From: Kingdonia uniflora
Lineage: Eukaryota; Streptophyta; Magnoliopsida; Ranunculales; Circaeasteraceae
Assembly: GCA_014058105.1 (NCBI GenBank)
Contig: JACGCM010001844.1
Span: 1,364,001 to 1,428,000 of the forward strand
Reading direction: 5' to 3'
Length of the DNA stretch: 64,000 bases
The position numbers and the translations under genes were made by a program. This document shows, in pieces, positions 46,118 to 59,017 of the stretch (positions within the stretch are counted from its first letter, which is position 1; each line of letters starts with the position of its first letter). The notes beneath the pieces are model-generated. The model had not been told where the DNA came from and did no database searches. It saw nothing but the letters and a program-made list of their open reading frames with translations.

Positions 46118-47719
46118 ATGGTCAGCTCAATTTTTCAGTTGAACCGGAACAACTCGCTGAACTACGGGCGAATCTCTACGCCAAAACAAAGAAGCGTAAT
46201 GAGCCTGAGCATCAGTTAACTCTTGACTGTGAGCTCCGCGACAAAGAGCTCGAACGTGAGCGACAAGCTCGTCTGGCAGCATTCAAGCGACATGAATAAC
46301 ATATGACAACTATTCAGACCGTATTACAAGCTTTGCAGGACACTCAATAGGCTCCCTATACCAGAGATCGTTATTAAGTGCTAGTGAACTCCTAAGTTTT
46401 TACGCGAGAATAATTAGGCCCTAGAGGAGCAACCAACAAAGCCATTTATAGAAATCTTCAGCACGAACTCAACCTTCAATTTATTTGGGCAGAGAAGCTC
46501 AATCCGATATCAGCAGAGGTTTTTGGCCTTCCAAACGTTAAGAGAAGGAATAACGACCTCAACCCCGGATTCTAGCACGAGAGCGGTTAAGCGAAGGCAC
46601 CGGTACTCATAATCCTCAACCAGCTCCCCAAGCCACTTAGGCAACACGTCAATACGTCACACAAGAGCACATGGATCAATGAATCAAGGAGTTGATTGAA
46701 GCTCAAGCTCTAGGCAGTAGGGATAATTTTACCAAGTTAGAAGGTAGTCCAATTGCCAAAGAGTTATTTGATATGGAAGTACCAACAGGTTTACATACTC
46801 CGAAGATACGTAAATACAAAGACACCGATCCAAAGGAGTACATTCAGCAATTCCGAGATTCTTTGGGATTGTACTCAAACCTCAACAATATTCTATGTCG
46901 TCTGTTCGCAACGAGTCTGTAGGGGGAACCGCTACGGTGGTTCCATTCTCTACCTGGAGATTTCATCCTTATATTCGATTAACTACAAAAGAATTTTGTA
47001 AAGACTTATGCTCGCAATAAAGACAAGGAGGAGAATTTATATTCTCTTATTAGTCTCAAACAATCACAATGAGAGAAGCTCGAGGTCTTTGCGAAGAAGT
47101 TTCTGGAGCTCTCAAGAAAAGTTGATAATCTGGATCAAAAAATAATTATTACTGCTTTTACCAATGCGCTCCAACTCAATTGCAAAGCAAAGGAACATCT
47201 CTTCTTAAACAAACCAGCGACCTTGGAGGATATGATCACCAAGGTTAATGGGTATGTCGACATGGAAATGATGATGACTGAAAGGCATAAATCTACTAAA
47301 TCTGTCCAAACCACTAAAGGTCCAAACACAAAATGCAATAGTAAACCAAAGGAGAACTAGGGTGATCAAAAGCGTTCTAAGATAAACACAGGCAAACCTC
47401 AGAAGGGCAATTTATTATCCAAGCCGGTCCTCCCAAGATGAATGTCCACATCTCCTCTATTTTTCTGATTTTTGCGAAAGACAAGTTCTACCGTATCTCT
47501 CAACCGCTGGAACGATTGAAGGCAGACCGTACTGTATGCATCACAAGGTAAATCATCATGAAACTGACAACTGCTATACTTTATAAAAGATGTTGGAATA
47601 TATTTTCAAACACGGGAGAATGTACAAGTATATTATCGATCTGGAATCATACATGAATGGTAGCTACAAGATGCAGATCTAAGTAGTCCAGGTCGAAGAT
47701 CAAGCTGAGGAGAAACACC
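46118..47719 (+). pseudogene. gag of Tat-3, interrupted
   Basis: ATG at 46118. The gag domain at 46692-47340 includes IRKYKDTDPKEYIQQFRDSL, LYSNLNNILCRLFATSL, NLYSLISLKQS and FTNALQLNCKAKEHLF, closely matching Tat-2. Stops and shifts occur throughout. At 47715-47719 the target duplication ACACC marks the Tat-4 insertion; the sequence resumes at 58331. Confidence 0.8.
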
Positions 47720-48237
47720 TGAAGGAGCACGCTACCGCTAGCCACGAGGTGGAAGGTCGCTGAACAACCCCTCCACTAAAAGTAGGAGCACTCCACCTAG
47801 TGTCAACCGCCCAGGTTATCATGCGAGCTCCTTGCTGACGACGAATACGTCTTGGGCGGGAATTTGCCTAACGACCACAGAGCTACGACGAGCACAACCG
47901 ACGAAGGCAGACATTAACCCCTCTGCCCACGTGGAGATGTAGAGCCTACGACCCTGAAGGGATACCTAAGGAATTACACAAAACACGTGAGCAGGGGCAA
48001 TCCTAGGTCAAACCCTCTCTATAAATAGAGGTAAGAAGGTAACCTAAAGAGATCTTCTTCTGCTTCTTCCTCTTCTTCTTTTAGTTCCTAGCTGAGCACT
48101 TCATCTTCCTTTAAAGAAACAGAGTTTAATGGGAGAAACCCAGAGAGAGTCGAGGGGTGCCCTCCTCCAGCAAAACGTATCAAGCCCAAAATAATTATAT
48201 ACTTTTTGTCGACCCTTAGAGGAATCACGGGACTACA
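47720..48237 (+). repeat. 5' LTR of Tat-4, 518 bp
   Basis: It starts TGAAGGAGCACG and ends GGGACTACA. A promoter-like CTATAAATAGAGG is at about 48021. The segment after it, ATTAGCGTCGTCTGCG, is a degraded form of the TTGGCGCCGTCTG primer-binding site. Confidence 0.9.
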
Positions 48238-48327
48238 ATTAGCGTCGTCTGCGTTCACACCTTTAACCTCTATCCAAATTAAGCAAAGATGGTGGTTTCT
48301 ATATTAAACCAATCGTAAGAGCAAGTT

Positions 48328-50290
48328 ATGGCAGAGATACGAGATGCGTTGCTACAATTACAAGAGCAGGTGTCTACTAAGGCAGACCAAATCTGCCAAC
48401 TCCAACTGGCCAACGATGAACTACGAGACACCCTTATCGCTGGACCTCAACCACCGCCTGGCGGCCCGGCGGCATCCGATTCTATTAGGGTGTCTACGCC
48501 TTACGAAGCAGCACTCGGTAATGGCATTTTGCCCCAGTTTACGGGCTGGTATACGAGCACTAGCCCTCGCCAGTTCACCACCCGTACCCGCCGTCCCAAG
48601 GACCTCCAGTACCCCCGGTCATCCCCCGCCCCACTATACCGCAGCCTCCCCTGCACACCATGTGACAGGCCTACCTCAGCAGCAACCTGTTTACCATCTT
48701 AGCCGTAATGAGCCGCCCCCACCTGGTCGCTACGGCCCACAGTACCGCAAAATGCGACCCCAGTACCTGTAGCAGACTTTGGGGCCTGGCATGGCGGCGA
48801 CTATGCAAACCCCTCACAGTGGAACCAACCATACAACCCCGATGACCCCTCTTACCCACCTAGGCACGACTACAGACCCTACGCTGAAAGACATCTCACC
48901 TTCAGCGACCGGCTCCACGAGTGGTACCCAGCCACACCCCCGTACGAACCACAATACGGGCAACACCACGAGAGCTACTATGATGAGTCATCCACCAGAG
49001 ATGGGGTCACCACTAGATAGGACGCTGAAATCAATGACCCACTACCGTTAACGGCCGCATCTGTGGATGCACTAATCAAAAATATGCAAGATAATGACCC
49101 TACCAAGCGGTTAACCAAGGAGACCCTTCGCCGAATCCACAACACACCTTTTACTGCAGCCATCTGGAGTTACATTCTGAGCCAGAGCTACTCCCAACCA
49201 AAGATAAAAGGCTTTTACTAGGAGTCAAGACCCCGGCCAACACCTCTCCAAATTCTAGTACATCATCAACTTGCAGCATCAAAATGACGAGCATATGTGT
49301 CGCCTGTTCCCCTCAACCTTGTCTGATGGGGACCTTGCCTGGTTTCAAAGCCTCAAACCCAACTCTATCTCCACGTTTAAGCAACTCTTACTGGCATTCA
49401 TCGAAAAGTACCTGTACAACCAATAATCTAAGAAACAGTTAGTTGAGCTATTCTCTTTGAAGCAGCAGGTCAGTAAAACTATCAACTCATTCATCTTAAT
49501 GTTTAAGAGCAAGCTTACCCTCATTGAACATGTCAACGCACCGACCGCCTGTCTCACTTTTATGGACGCCTGCCTTCCCGATTCGAAACTCCATGAGGCC
49601 TTGCACATGAAATGACCCGAAACACTCGAGAACCTCTACAAGAAAGTATAAAAATACTAGAACATAGAAGCCGACAATTGAGCATCCACCTCACAAACAA
49701 CCGCCCTCCTCATTACCGTTTCTGGCCCCTCGCCTGTTACTCGTCTGAAAACTTCTAAACATCCGAGAGACGCGCGAGATCAGTAGCTCGGCCCTGACGA
49801 CGGCAGGAACAAAAGGCGCATATGGTAAGGTCTTCGAGATAAAACCGAGCCTCCACGGGATGGAAGACCAAGATCCCCACGCTAGGAACGGTATTCGCCC
49901 AGCGACCTTACTCTCGCACGGGCGGACCTCCTCATCATCATCCAAAATGACTGCGACTACACGAAATCGCGTTCCAAGTCCGGCCGCCCTGGATGCCCAT
50001 ACTGCGCACACTACGACATCCATGATCACGCGACCGGGGAATGTTATGATCTGATCAATATGAATGAGACATGGTTCCGCCAAGGGCATTATACCCAATA
50101 CCTTAAGCGGCCAATCCCATCTGCATGTAAACTCTCTTACAAACCCCTTGAACAGCCAGCAATGATCGTACATGCACAGGGGCATGTGATAGTATATAAA
50201 ATGATCATGGGGGATCTCAACATAGCACCATCACATAAGGCAGTTTCTAACTCCACGAGGCAGTGTTATCGCCTTAATGAGAACCAATGA
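48328..50290 (+). pseudogene. gag of Tat-4
   Basis: It starts MAEIRDALLQLQEQVSTKAD (48328), a helix, then a Pro-rich linker. The gag domain at about 49280-49660 reads MCRLFPSTLSDGDLAWFQSL, FKQLLLAFIEKYLYNQ and QVSKTINSFILMFKSKL. The Cys-His box is CPYCAHYDIHDHATGECYDL at about 49993, followed by RQGHYTQYLKRP. Frame changes separate these parts. A - strand open frame at 49691-50185 is its mirror. Confidence 0.8.
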
Positions 50291-51179
50291 ACGACCTACG
50301 ACATTGAGGCAGTCCCCAAGACACCGTACAAGTAGGCCATCTACTTCACTGAGAATGACCTGGGCTCAGTTTCCCATCTGTATGACGATGCTTTAGTCAT
50401 ATGGATTTTGATCGAGGCTATTCTCGTTAAGCGTATGATAGTTGACTCTGGTAGTGACGCAAACATCCTATATTATGACACCCTCAAAAACATGAACATG
50501 CAAGATTGCCTGGCACCGTCCAAAACAGAGACTTCTAGTTTCAACGGGTCTAGTCATGGTACCCACCACGTTCGTCGTCATCAATAGCCCTACAGTCTAT
50601 TTCAATGGCATCCTGGGACGTGACTAGATCTACGCTATGAAGGCAGTCTTATCTTCTTATCATCATGTAATACGCTTCCCCATTAAATTCGGTCCGTACC
50701 AGATACGAGGCTGCCAAGTCGATGCCCATATTTGCTATGCTAACTCCCTAAAAAAATTGATGAACTGTGAGAATTCCAAGAAAAAGGGGAAGAGTATCAC
50801 CGTTGAGGACTAGCAACGTACAGGGAACAAGCCCATGGTGGTGGACTCGTCCTCCATTCCTCGCTGCCCCAACGTGCAAATAAATATAGATATGCAACCC
50901 TCTTATCAGAACGATACAGTTATAAGCATGTTCAGCACAGACTGGACATTGCCACTCGTAGAGTTGGTTGATAAGATTAACCTCAATGACTCCACGAGAA
51001 CAACCTATATTGGTTCCCTGTTGACATGTGACGAGCACTCGAATCCTATCACCCTCCTCCAGCTGTACAAAGACATCTTCGCATGGTCGTTCGATAAAAT
51101 GTCAGGCATAGATCCCGATGTGGCTTGTCACTACTTGCACATTAACGACAAAGCTACCCCCGTCAAGCAGAAACCATGA
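50291..51179 (+). pseudogene. Aspartic protease region of Tat-4
   Basis: MIVDSGSDANILYYDTLKNM at about 50431 carries the catalytic DSG. Further on (50835-51179) an open stretch contains DEHSNPITLLQLYKDIFAWS and KMSGIDPDVACHYLHIND, the usual lead-in to RT in plant gypsy elements. Confidence 0.8.
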
Positions 51180-51960
51180 CCCACAGCCCCGAAGTTACAG
51201 GAAGCCATAAACGATGAGATCCAAAAGTTACTAAAGGCAGGATTCATCAGACCCGCAGACTGCCCATGCTGGGTACAAAATGTAGTGGTCGTCCCTAAGA
51301 AAAATGGTAAAACACGAGTCTGTATGGACTTCACTAACCTCAATAGGCATTGTCTGAAGGATAGCTTCCCTATGCCCCTTATCACCAGACTGGTCGATTA
51401 CACGGCTGGACACGAGCGGTTATCCTTCATGGACGATTACTCTGGGTACAACCAAATACCATTGGCAGCCGAGGACCAAGAGTACACCTCTTACCACTGA
51501 GCAAAGCATGTACTATTATACCGTTACGCCCTTCGGCCTGAAGAACGCAGGATCTACCTACCAGCGCTTTGTCACCGCCATGTTTGAAGACTAATTGGGG
51601 AAAATAGTTAAAGTCTACATTGATGATATGCTTGTAAAGAGCAGGCTACGTGCCAGCCATCTAACTGACCTTGAGTCCATCTTCACAAAGCTGTAACGCT
51701 ACAAAATGCGATTGAAACCTGAGAAATATAGCTTTGGTATCTCATCGGGGAAGTTCCTCGGGCACCTAGTCACGCAACGAGGAATAGAGGCCGACCCTGA
51801 TCAGATCCACGCCCTCGCCTATATGCCCTCACCACGAACACTAAAACAAGTCCAATCCCTCGTGGAAAGAATCGCAGTACTCGGCCGCTTTATTATTAAA
51901 GCCTCATACAAATGCCATCAGCTTTTCCAATGAATCCGTGAGAACAAAAAGTGTCAATGG
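51180..51960 (+). pseudogene. Reverse transcriptase of Tat-4
   Basis: EIQKLLKAGFIRPADCPCWV, NGKTRVCMDFTNLNRHCLKD, SFMDDYSGYNQIPLAAEDQ, a frameshift at about 51496, TPFGLKNAGSTYQRFV and the intact catalytic box VYIDDMLVKSR at about 51612, then PEKYSFGISSGKFLGHLVTQ. All RT blocks are present with stops at about 51500, 51590 and 51695. Confidence 0.9.
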
Positions 51961-52430
51961 AAAAATGAATGCGAAGCAGCTTTTTAGGACATGTTGTGAT
52001 ACTTGGCCACCCTCCAATCCTTAGTGCACCAAAAGAGCACGAGCTGTTAGGCTTGTATCTCGGGAATACAGACGAATCTATCAGTGCAATCCCTGTCCAT
52101 AGGGGAAACAGAACCGAGAAACCGGTATACTTCGTCAGTAAAACCCACCTTAGAGCAGAACTGCGGTACTCCACAGTCAAAAAATAACCCCTCGCCTTAG
52201 TATATGCCTCGCTGAAATTACGCCCGTACTTCCAAGCCCATAGAATCAAGGTCATCACCACCCAACCATTAGGAGAAGTTCTTGCAAAGAAAGACAAGAC
52301 TCGCCCCATCGTGAAATGGGCAATCACTCTCGGGAAATTTAACATACGCTTTGAGCCAAGTCTCCTTGTCAAGGGACAAGCTATCGCCGACCTCCTCGCC
52401 GACCTCCCCATTGATGATGACAATTGGACA
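51961..52430 (+). pseudogene. RT-linked RNase H of Tat-4
   Basis: GLYLG and ISAIPVHRGNRTEKPVYFVS (52050-52140), LRAELRYSTVKK (52150), then YASLKLRPYFQAHRIKV-like residues (52205) and WAITLGKFNIRFEPSLLVKG (52317) match the gypsy RNase H. A - strand open frame over 51896-52453 is its mirror, not a gene. Confidence 0.8.
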
Positions 52431-52880
52431 AATGAGGAGGACGACAACTGCAATACTTATCCAGATGACGCTGAGCCCTCCTACACTAAGGGGTGGCGGC
52501 TCAACACAGACGAGTCTGTTAACGCGGGCGGTTTGGGATTGGGGATAATGTTGGTCACTCCTGCTAATGACAAAATAGAGAAGGCCATACGGGTCAACTT
52601 TCCCCTCAGTAATAACGAAGTAGAGTATAAGGTATTATTGCGTGGAGTGGATTCAGCGTTAGCCCTGGGCGTGGAAGAAATTTCCATCTTTATCGACTCA
52701 CAACTAGTTGTTAACCAGCATAGTGGGATGTTACAGGCCAACGGCCGCATGTTCGACTATATGGAAATCCTAAAACAATGACTAAACAAGTTTAGAAATG
52801 TAAACCTCTAGCACATTCACCGCGGTGAGAATCAGCACTTTGATGCCCTCGCGTACTTTGTAGAAAGTTATCGGCGACCG
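52431..52880 (+). pseudogene. Archaeal-type RNase H of Tat-4
   Basis: The open stretch to 52781 reads GWRLNTDESVNAGGLGLGIM (first Asp), NFPLSNNEVEYKVLLRGVDS (Glu of EVEYK) and ISIFIDSQLVVNQHSGML (second Asp). After the frame break HRGENQHFDALAYF carries the last Asp. It is the second RNase H that marks Tat-lineage elements and is better preserved than the copy in Tat-2. Confidence 0.85.
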
Positions 52881-53099
52881 GCTCAGGGGTTATTCATGTG
52901 GAGATCCTTGACAAACCTAGCATACTCGAGCATACGATAACGGCCATGACAAACCTAGCACTCTCAAACACCGATTGGCGCCAACCATTTCTTGACTTCC
53001 TCGTGGAACACCACATCCTCCACGTAGACCGGTCGACCACCGATAGTCTCTAAAACAGAGTACAAAAGTATAGAGTCATTAATAACAAACTTTATCGAA

Positions 53100-54190
53100 C
53101 GAGTCTGTACGCTCCATACCTTACATGTATCGTAAGGGAATGGGTAAAAACGGTCATCGCAGAAATCTACGATAGTGTCTGCGGGGCACCCACAGTGGGT
53201 CGGTCCATGGTTGACCGAGCCCGAATGCAAGGATTATACTGGCCAACAATGCAACAAGATTTCATCGCATATGAGCAAAAGTGTAACAAATATCAATTCT
53301 ACGGGCACCTTATCTATGCCCATGTCATTGACCTCCACACAGTCTTTAGCCCTTGGTCATTCACAAAATAGGGATTAGACATAGTCGGGGCACTCCCCAT
53401 GGCGAGCGGGAGACGCCAATGGTTACTGGTTGTGACAGACTACTTTACCAAATAGGTCGAAGTGATACCTCTTGCTCATATTAAGGAGGATGAGGTTATC
53501 ACCTTCTTATGGAAGCGCATCATCACACGGTTTGACATCCCCACAGTTCTGATGATCGACAATGGTACATAATTCATGGGCAACAAAGTCGTCGAGTTCA
53601 TTCAACCTTACAACATCAAAATCTTACCCTCCATCCCCAGATACCCCCAGGGGAATGGACAGGCCAAGGCCACAAATAAAATAATAATTGATGGTATCAG
53701 TAAATGATTGGATGCGGCCAAAGGTCGTTGGGTCGACGAGTTACCCTATGTGTTGTGGTCCTACCGCACAATATCACGTAAGAGTACGGGCTCCACCCCG
53801 TTTATGCTCACATATGGCTCTGAAGCTGCACTCCCTACCGAGGTTATCGCCAATACTACGAGGTCCATAATTGTAAGCACTGAGATAAACGACCGACTCC
53901 TCACAAAGAACCTCGACCTGATAGACAAAGCCAGAGAGGAAGCCTCATCCCGTATGCTCAGGTGTCTGGAGACACTAAAAAAACTATAACAAACGGGTGC
54001 ACCTTCAGAAGTTCTACGAAAGAGACTACGTAATAAAGAAAGTCTTCCCTACAACTCACAATCATAATAAAGGTAAACTCCAGCATAATTGGGAAGGCCC
54101 ATACCTCATCTCCCGCGTAGTCGACAGAAACGCCTACTACCTCTTAAATAGTGACAAGAGGAGCTCAAATCTCCCTGGAATGTAATGAAC
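53100..54190 (+). pseudogene. Integrase of Tat-4
   Basis: The zinc module is degraded (DSVCGAPTVGRSMVDRARMQ; the His residues are gone) but keeps QKCNKYQFYG. The core has GLDIVGALPMASGRRQWLLV, DYFTK, MIDNGT, PSIPRYPQGNGQAKATNK, then ELPYVLWSYRTISRKSTGST and PFMLTYGSEAALPTEV. The C-terminus has KLQHNWEGPYLISRVVDRNA at 54075. Stops at about 53370, 53455 and 53570. Confidence 0.85.
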
Positions 54191-54694
54191 CTTCGTAAAT
54201 AGAATCAGTAACACGTAGATACGTATACATAGCTCATTGTAATATATGTTTTTAATTCCAGCCTCGTCCGTTGAGGATTAGCATAACCCTCGTACCTATT
54301 TTACATCACTGAAACACAGATCGTCCCTACGAGCACGGAGCCTAATTTCCTGGGTCCTAGCTATATTTTGGTAAGTCCCAATAGGACTATTGGCCACACA
54401 GTAAATTCCCTAAAAATATTTAAGTACAAGCACGAAATTCATAACATTCTATAGAAACGAAACGCCTACTAAATTTCCCAAAAAAGTAAATATATTGTTT
54501 ACACAGTACATGGCCACGAAGGGCCCCATTAGCCAAGTTTAACATAACCACTACAGGATCATTAAAAAATTCTTTGCATATTACCACAACGGGCCTTAAA
54601 ACATGATACTACGACTCCACTTACGGTCAGGCGGCTGGTTCAGTGGCCGCTGCATCCTCCTCAGCCAGCTGGGTTTGCTCATAGGGGGTGATGT
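54191..54694. other. Spacer between integrase and antisense gene of Tat-4
   Basis: Non-coding as far as I can see. No 161-bp type repeat is present here, unlike in Tat-2. Confidence 0.4.
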
Positions 54695-56960
54695 TCATTT
54701 GGTTCTCCGGAGGCACTGGACCTTGTCATGCCAAATATCCCAAGTGACGCATCTCGGGCACATCCCAGGACTGCCAAAGTACGAGGAAGGATGGAGCCAG
54801 TGTAGTAACCCACCATTCGGTAGAGAGGCAAAATTCATCCTCCAGACGCGCCATGCCCCCCCCACTTGCTCTGCCACACAAGCCTGCAGCCCGTCGACCA
54901 CCTGCTTCTCCCCTACCAGCTCATCATGGAGCGCTTGCTTGCTCACCTCCTTCTCCAGTGCCAGTGTCTTTAGACATCCATGCATAGCCTCCAGATCCCT
55001 CGTAAGCTACAGTTTCTCATCACTGAGCACTTTCACTTGTTCTTCGAACCCTGCAGTTATGCTTGCCATATGGGAGGCCAGTTCGCAGTCCATGGCCTCT
55101 TAAATGAGCCTCTTGTGATGGGCTTCATGTTCGCGAGTCGAAACTCTAGCTCGGCATTACAACCGGCCAGATTCTTGCCACGTAGTAATGTGGCCTCAAG
55201 AGTGAGGGTGTACTGTGCATCATAAAAATAATCACTTAGATAACAGCAAAAGAGGCTATAAAAATAAATGTCAAGCCAATCCTTACCCGCATGGCTGCAA
55301 CGACCGCTGCACAATGAGCCCTAGGATCCTCGAGCGCCTCAGCCAAACAAGCTTTCTTTTTATCCTTATAAGGGGTATTCTACACCTCCCCCTCTGGCAA
55401 TCCCCCAGAAAATAGCTTCCCACTACCCATCGAGTGGGTCACTTCCTCCACGAATGACTGGAAGATGGGTTTCTTTTCCCTTCCACGAAGAGCATCTAAT
55501 GAGACCTGTGGGCACAGTTTTTTACCGCTTTGCCGCCGGAGCCTCCTTCTCCGTATGAGTATTGACACCCCTAAGACCGGGACTCAACCCAGCCACCAGG
55601 GGCGCTGCTTGCAACGAGCTGGCCGCATCCTTCCCCCTCACAGACAAAAACTGAGGCTTCATTCCCATACTCTCTGCAGATTGTAACTATGAACACTTTA
55701 CAAAGAAATAGTTTTACTCACGGTACGTAAATGCGGCTCGCTATACTTCTGCGTTGACCAGTACTTGTCCAAGTCAAAGGTTCCGTCCAGGATATTCGTC
55801 AATACCTAACAATCTTTATTCTTGTAACCTAGCAAACGCAACTAAGAATTCTTGTACGTCACCTTGGAGAGTGTCACACATACACGATAATGAACAGACA
55901 TTTAAACATCATCTACAACACATATGATACAGAAGTATTGCTTATAATTGTAATAAGAGCTGCACCGTACACTTGGTGCTAAAAATGTTATGGCGTAAGT
56001 GACGATTGGGCCCAGCATTAAAGTCAAAAGCACCAGTTACCAAGATTAGATGACGACACCAATAGTTACCACTGATAGGTAATTTAAAAAAATTTGGCTC
56101 ACCAGACTTTCGAGCTATATAATACTAGTGCCTCCACTCAGGAGTACAGGTGCGCATGACCTTCTGGCACCTTGGTCCAGCTTCGCCCTCTTTGACATGA
56201 GCCACCTTGGCTGCCATAGTTCTTGCCTTGACCGTGGTCCAGGTCTGCCATCCTTTATGATCTTTCCTTGAACATCAATGAGTAACGCGCGGTGACGTGG
56301 GCTCGTCTAATACCCTGGCCTCCCCCACCTCATTCTCCTTTCTCTCGGGGACCACATCCCACTGGAAAGAATAGCGCCCCATCTTATACGCGACCAAAAT
56401 GTTGAAATAACCTACGTTTCAGCAATGCGGTACTGATTAATTGATCAGTTGGAACCCTGTCATCACTCGGTAAAACTTACCATTCATCTGCCCCGGCGCC
56501 CGGCCCAACGAATTCAAGTATTTTTTTGTTAGGTCATCCAACGGGAACCTCAAGCCCGCATCGAACTACCCGTAGTAAACGATATACTGATTGGGCATTA
56601 GCGTTTGACAATCAGGTTAAATCTACTAGTTGCTGCTACTGGCCCTCGATCGTTCATTGACTATATCTAAGTACTCTATTTTTAGACCCATACTCTCGTA
56701 CTTGGTTAACGAGCCAGGTAACCTCCACTCGTTGGGATAAGGCCAAAAGCTTTCAGATTTACCCCTCGTACGACCACTAATAATAGCATTATGGGCCACA
56801 TCCCTGGACACTTTCCCACTCACCATAAAATCCACACGCGCTCAACCTCAAGGTCTTGGGGAACTGAGGAACCTTGACTGCCCCCCCCCCCCCATTCTAC
56901 GAGTTCAGTATAAGACGGCATAGCAGCGGACTCCTCCGTTGATAACTCCTAGCCCGAAGA
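54695..56960 (-). pseudogene. Antisense gene of Tat-4, gypsy-type domain and coiled coil
   Basis: Reading leftward, MPSYTELVEW at about 56925, a poly-G run at 56881-56893, then 56835-56626 (MDFMVSGKVSRDVAHNAIIS, FWPYPNEWRLPGSLT). The core follows: FDAGLRFPLDDLTKKYLNSL and GRAPGQMNGKFYRVMTG at about 56570-56470, a clear match to the putative gypsy-type transposon domain (GLRFPL...L..L..APxQ...R). Downstream are a basic linker (55568-55380) and coiled-coil segments, NAELEFRLANMKPITRG and LEKEVSKQALHDELVGEKQV (54985). An intron at 55213-55286 (GTAAGG...GCACAG, 74 bp) separates VVAAMR from YTLTLEATLLRG. Inactive. Confidence 0.65.
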
Positions 56961-57560
56961 AACCATCCCTCACCTCGATCTTCCTAACGTCGGAGTACAC
57001 AGACTCGTGCTCGGTGCTTACACATCCCTGTATGAGCCAGGTACAAATATCAGACTCAACCTAAAGTACAAAGGGCATAATGGCCGCATAGCCAACTAGG
57101 GTACCTCAGGGACCTACTACCCCTAAGCCATCACCCAACCTTACGCGGCCGCCACCCTAACTGTGACCCCACGACGAACAATACACGATTCACCCCGACA
57201 TCACAGTTGATCCACTCTTACAATCTCACAATGATATGCAACCACAACATCATCGGTATCACTACTATTTTGTCAAACCCCTACCGGTCAGAGACAGTAC
57301 CGAGCGAGAAACACATTTAAACCTAACAAGAAGTTATGATTCACCCTATGTACGTTTCACAATGCCATTCAAACGAAATGGCTAGAAAACTTACCTGAAT
57401 TACCAACGTGAATGAATGGACAGCTTATGGACAAACGAATCGTCACACCCAATAGTAATTTCTACCACAGGTAGGGCCCTAAGAACATAAAAACAAAAGA
57501 AAAGAGTTCAAACTAATACTGAGATTACAAATACTAAATTGTTAAAGCTTTTCTCACACC
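56961..57560 (-). other. Leader region of the Tat-4 antisense gene
   Basis: Lies between the candidate TATA box and the antisense gene. Short open pieces exist, but I could not show they match the small LAEDKV ORF of Tat-1/2. Confidence 0.3.
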
Positions 57561-57569
57561 ACAGTAGGC

Positions 57570-57581
57570 CTTATTATATAG
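57570..57581 (-). promoter_or_regulatory. Candidate antisense TATA box of Tat-4
   Basis: The - strand reads CTATATAATAAGG about 238 bp before the 3' LTR, the same relative place and direction as in Tat-1 and Tat-2. Confidence 0.45.
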
Positions 57582-57796
57582 GGTTACACGGGGAGGCAGT
57601 TATGATTAATGTCGAACCCACCACAATGATGCGACACATCGCCAACAGCGGCAGCTACCGCACGCCATACGTTTTTCCAAAAAATAATTACTCTTCTCCC
57701 TTCCCAAGGCGCTGACAGGCATGATGTCACACACCTCCCAATACAATGACCGACCAATACATGACCATACCACCTCAGCTCTCCTACTACGAGTAA

Positions 57797-57812
57797 GACC
57801 AGAGAGGGGAAA
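57797..57812 (+). other. Polypurine tract of Tat-4
   Basis: AGACCAGAGAGGGGAA lies directly before the 3' LTR. Confidence 0.7.
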
Positions 57813-58330
57813 TTCTAGGAGTACGCTCTCGCTATCCACGAGGTAGAAGGTCGTTGAACGACCCCTCTACTAAAAGTAGGACCACTCCAGCTAGCGTCGA
57901 CCACCCAGGTCGTCACACGAGCTTCCTACTGACGACGAGCACGTCTTGGGCAGGAATTTGCCTAATGACCATAGAGTCACGACGAGCACAACTGACGATG
58001 GCAGGCATTAGCCCCTCTACCCACGTGGGGATGTAGAGCCTATGACCCTAAAGGGATACCCTATAAATTACACAAAATATATGAGCAAGGGCACTCCTAG
58101 GTCAAACCCTCCCTATAAATAGAGGTGGGAAGGTAAGCTAAAGGGATCTTCTTCTGCTTCTTCCTCTTCATCTTTAGTTCTTGGCTGAGCACTTCCTCTT
58201 CCTTTAAAGAGATAGAGTTTAAGGGGAGAAACCCAGAGAGTATCGAATGGTGCCCTCCTCCAGCAGAACGTATCAAACATAAAGCGATTATATACTTATT
58301 GTCGTCCTTGAGAGGAATCACGAAACTACA
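57813..58330 (+). repeat. 3' LTR of Tat-4, 518 bp
   Basis: It matches 47720-48237 along its length. Its first bases (TTCTAGGAG) have lost the TG start; it ends GAAACTACA followed by the duplicated ACACC. Confidence 0.9.
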
Positions 58331-58922
58331 ACACCTATATCATATTTAGCACAACAACATGATCGAGATCCATTAGATTAATAACTCTTGTAGATTCAAG
58401 CGACGGAGATTGTTAAAGTGTTGTTATCTTACACCTCAAGATAAAGAAGTTAAACTTCTTCCTGAATTGAGCAATCGCCAACTTGGAATTTTATTCGAGG
58501 ATTGCTATATCAGTCACGTCAAGTTTCCTCATCATGACGTATTGATTATCATGCTCAAGATGAAGAAGTTTGTTATGTATACAATGATGATTAATACTGG
58601 TAGCGGTATTAAGATTCTCTTTCAAAGCATGATCGACTAGATGGGATTGGCCGATCAAGTTATTCCAAACAACATCGCTATCTGTAGATTTAATGGTTCA
58701 AAGGATGAACGAGTGGGAAAGATCATCTTACCTATCATCGCTGGACCAGCCATAATCGATGTTGTATTTTACATTACCAACGCCAAATCTCATTATCTCA
58801 AGATTATGGGCCGCTGTTGGATCCACAACATGAAAGCAATCGCTTCCATTTATCATCAAGCACTTTACTTCAAATACAACGATGGCATCTACGAAATCAA
58901 AGGCAGTCAAAAGCTTTCTTAA
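58331..58922 (+). pseudogene. Aspartic protease region of Tat-3 (after Tat-4)
   Basis: Continues Tat-3 gag-pol. 58410-58640 has LTPQDKEVKLLPELSNRQLG, then MKKFVMYTMMINTGSGIKIL with NTGSG in place of DTGSG. 58641-58922 reads MGLADQVIPNNIAICRFNGS, KIILPIIAGPAIIDVVFYIT and IMGRCWIHNMKAIASIYHQ, ending IKGSQKLS. It aligns with 14290-13750 (- strand) of Tat-2. Confidence 0.75.
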
Positions 58923-59017
58923 GCTTATAAAAATATTATTTTTATCATTCTCGACACATCCGACAGATACGCTGCATAGCAATTACAGGAGGCTTGTCAT
59001 ATCGATAATCAGCCTTC

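Larger units (their letters stand above)
47720..58330 (+). mobile_element. Tat-type Ty3/gypsy element Tat-4 nested in Tat-3
   Basis: A 10.6-kb element with 518-bp LTRs and TSD ACACC on both sides (47715-47719, 58331-58335). Order: 5' LTR, gag with Cys-His knuckle, protease, RT, RNase H, archaeal-type RNase H, integrase, then about 3.6 kb carrying a gene on the - strand, polypurine tract and 3' LTR. The sequence differs from Tat-1/2/3, so it is another family of the same lineage. GC content is visibly higher than in Tat-3. Confidence 0.9.

Noticed and set aside
49691..50185. 164-codon - strand frame in Tat-4
   Set aside because: Complement of the gag Cys-His region, which has the recognisable motif on the + strand.
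51896..52453. 185-codon - strand frame in Tat-4
   Set aside because: Complement of the RNase H domain; long only because of GC-rich codon composition.
55674..55721. Second possible intron in the Tat-4 antisense gene (GTGAGT...CTGCAG)
   Set aside because: 48 bp is below the usual plant intron minimum; not counted as support for splicing.
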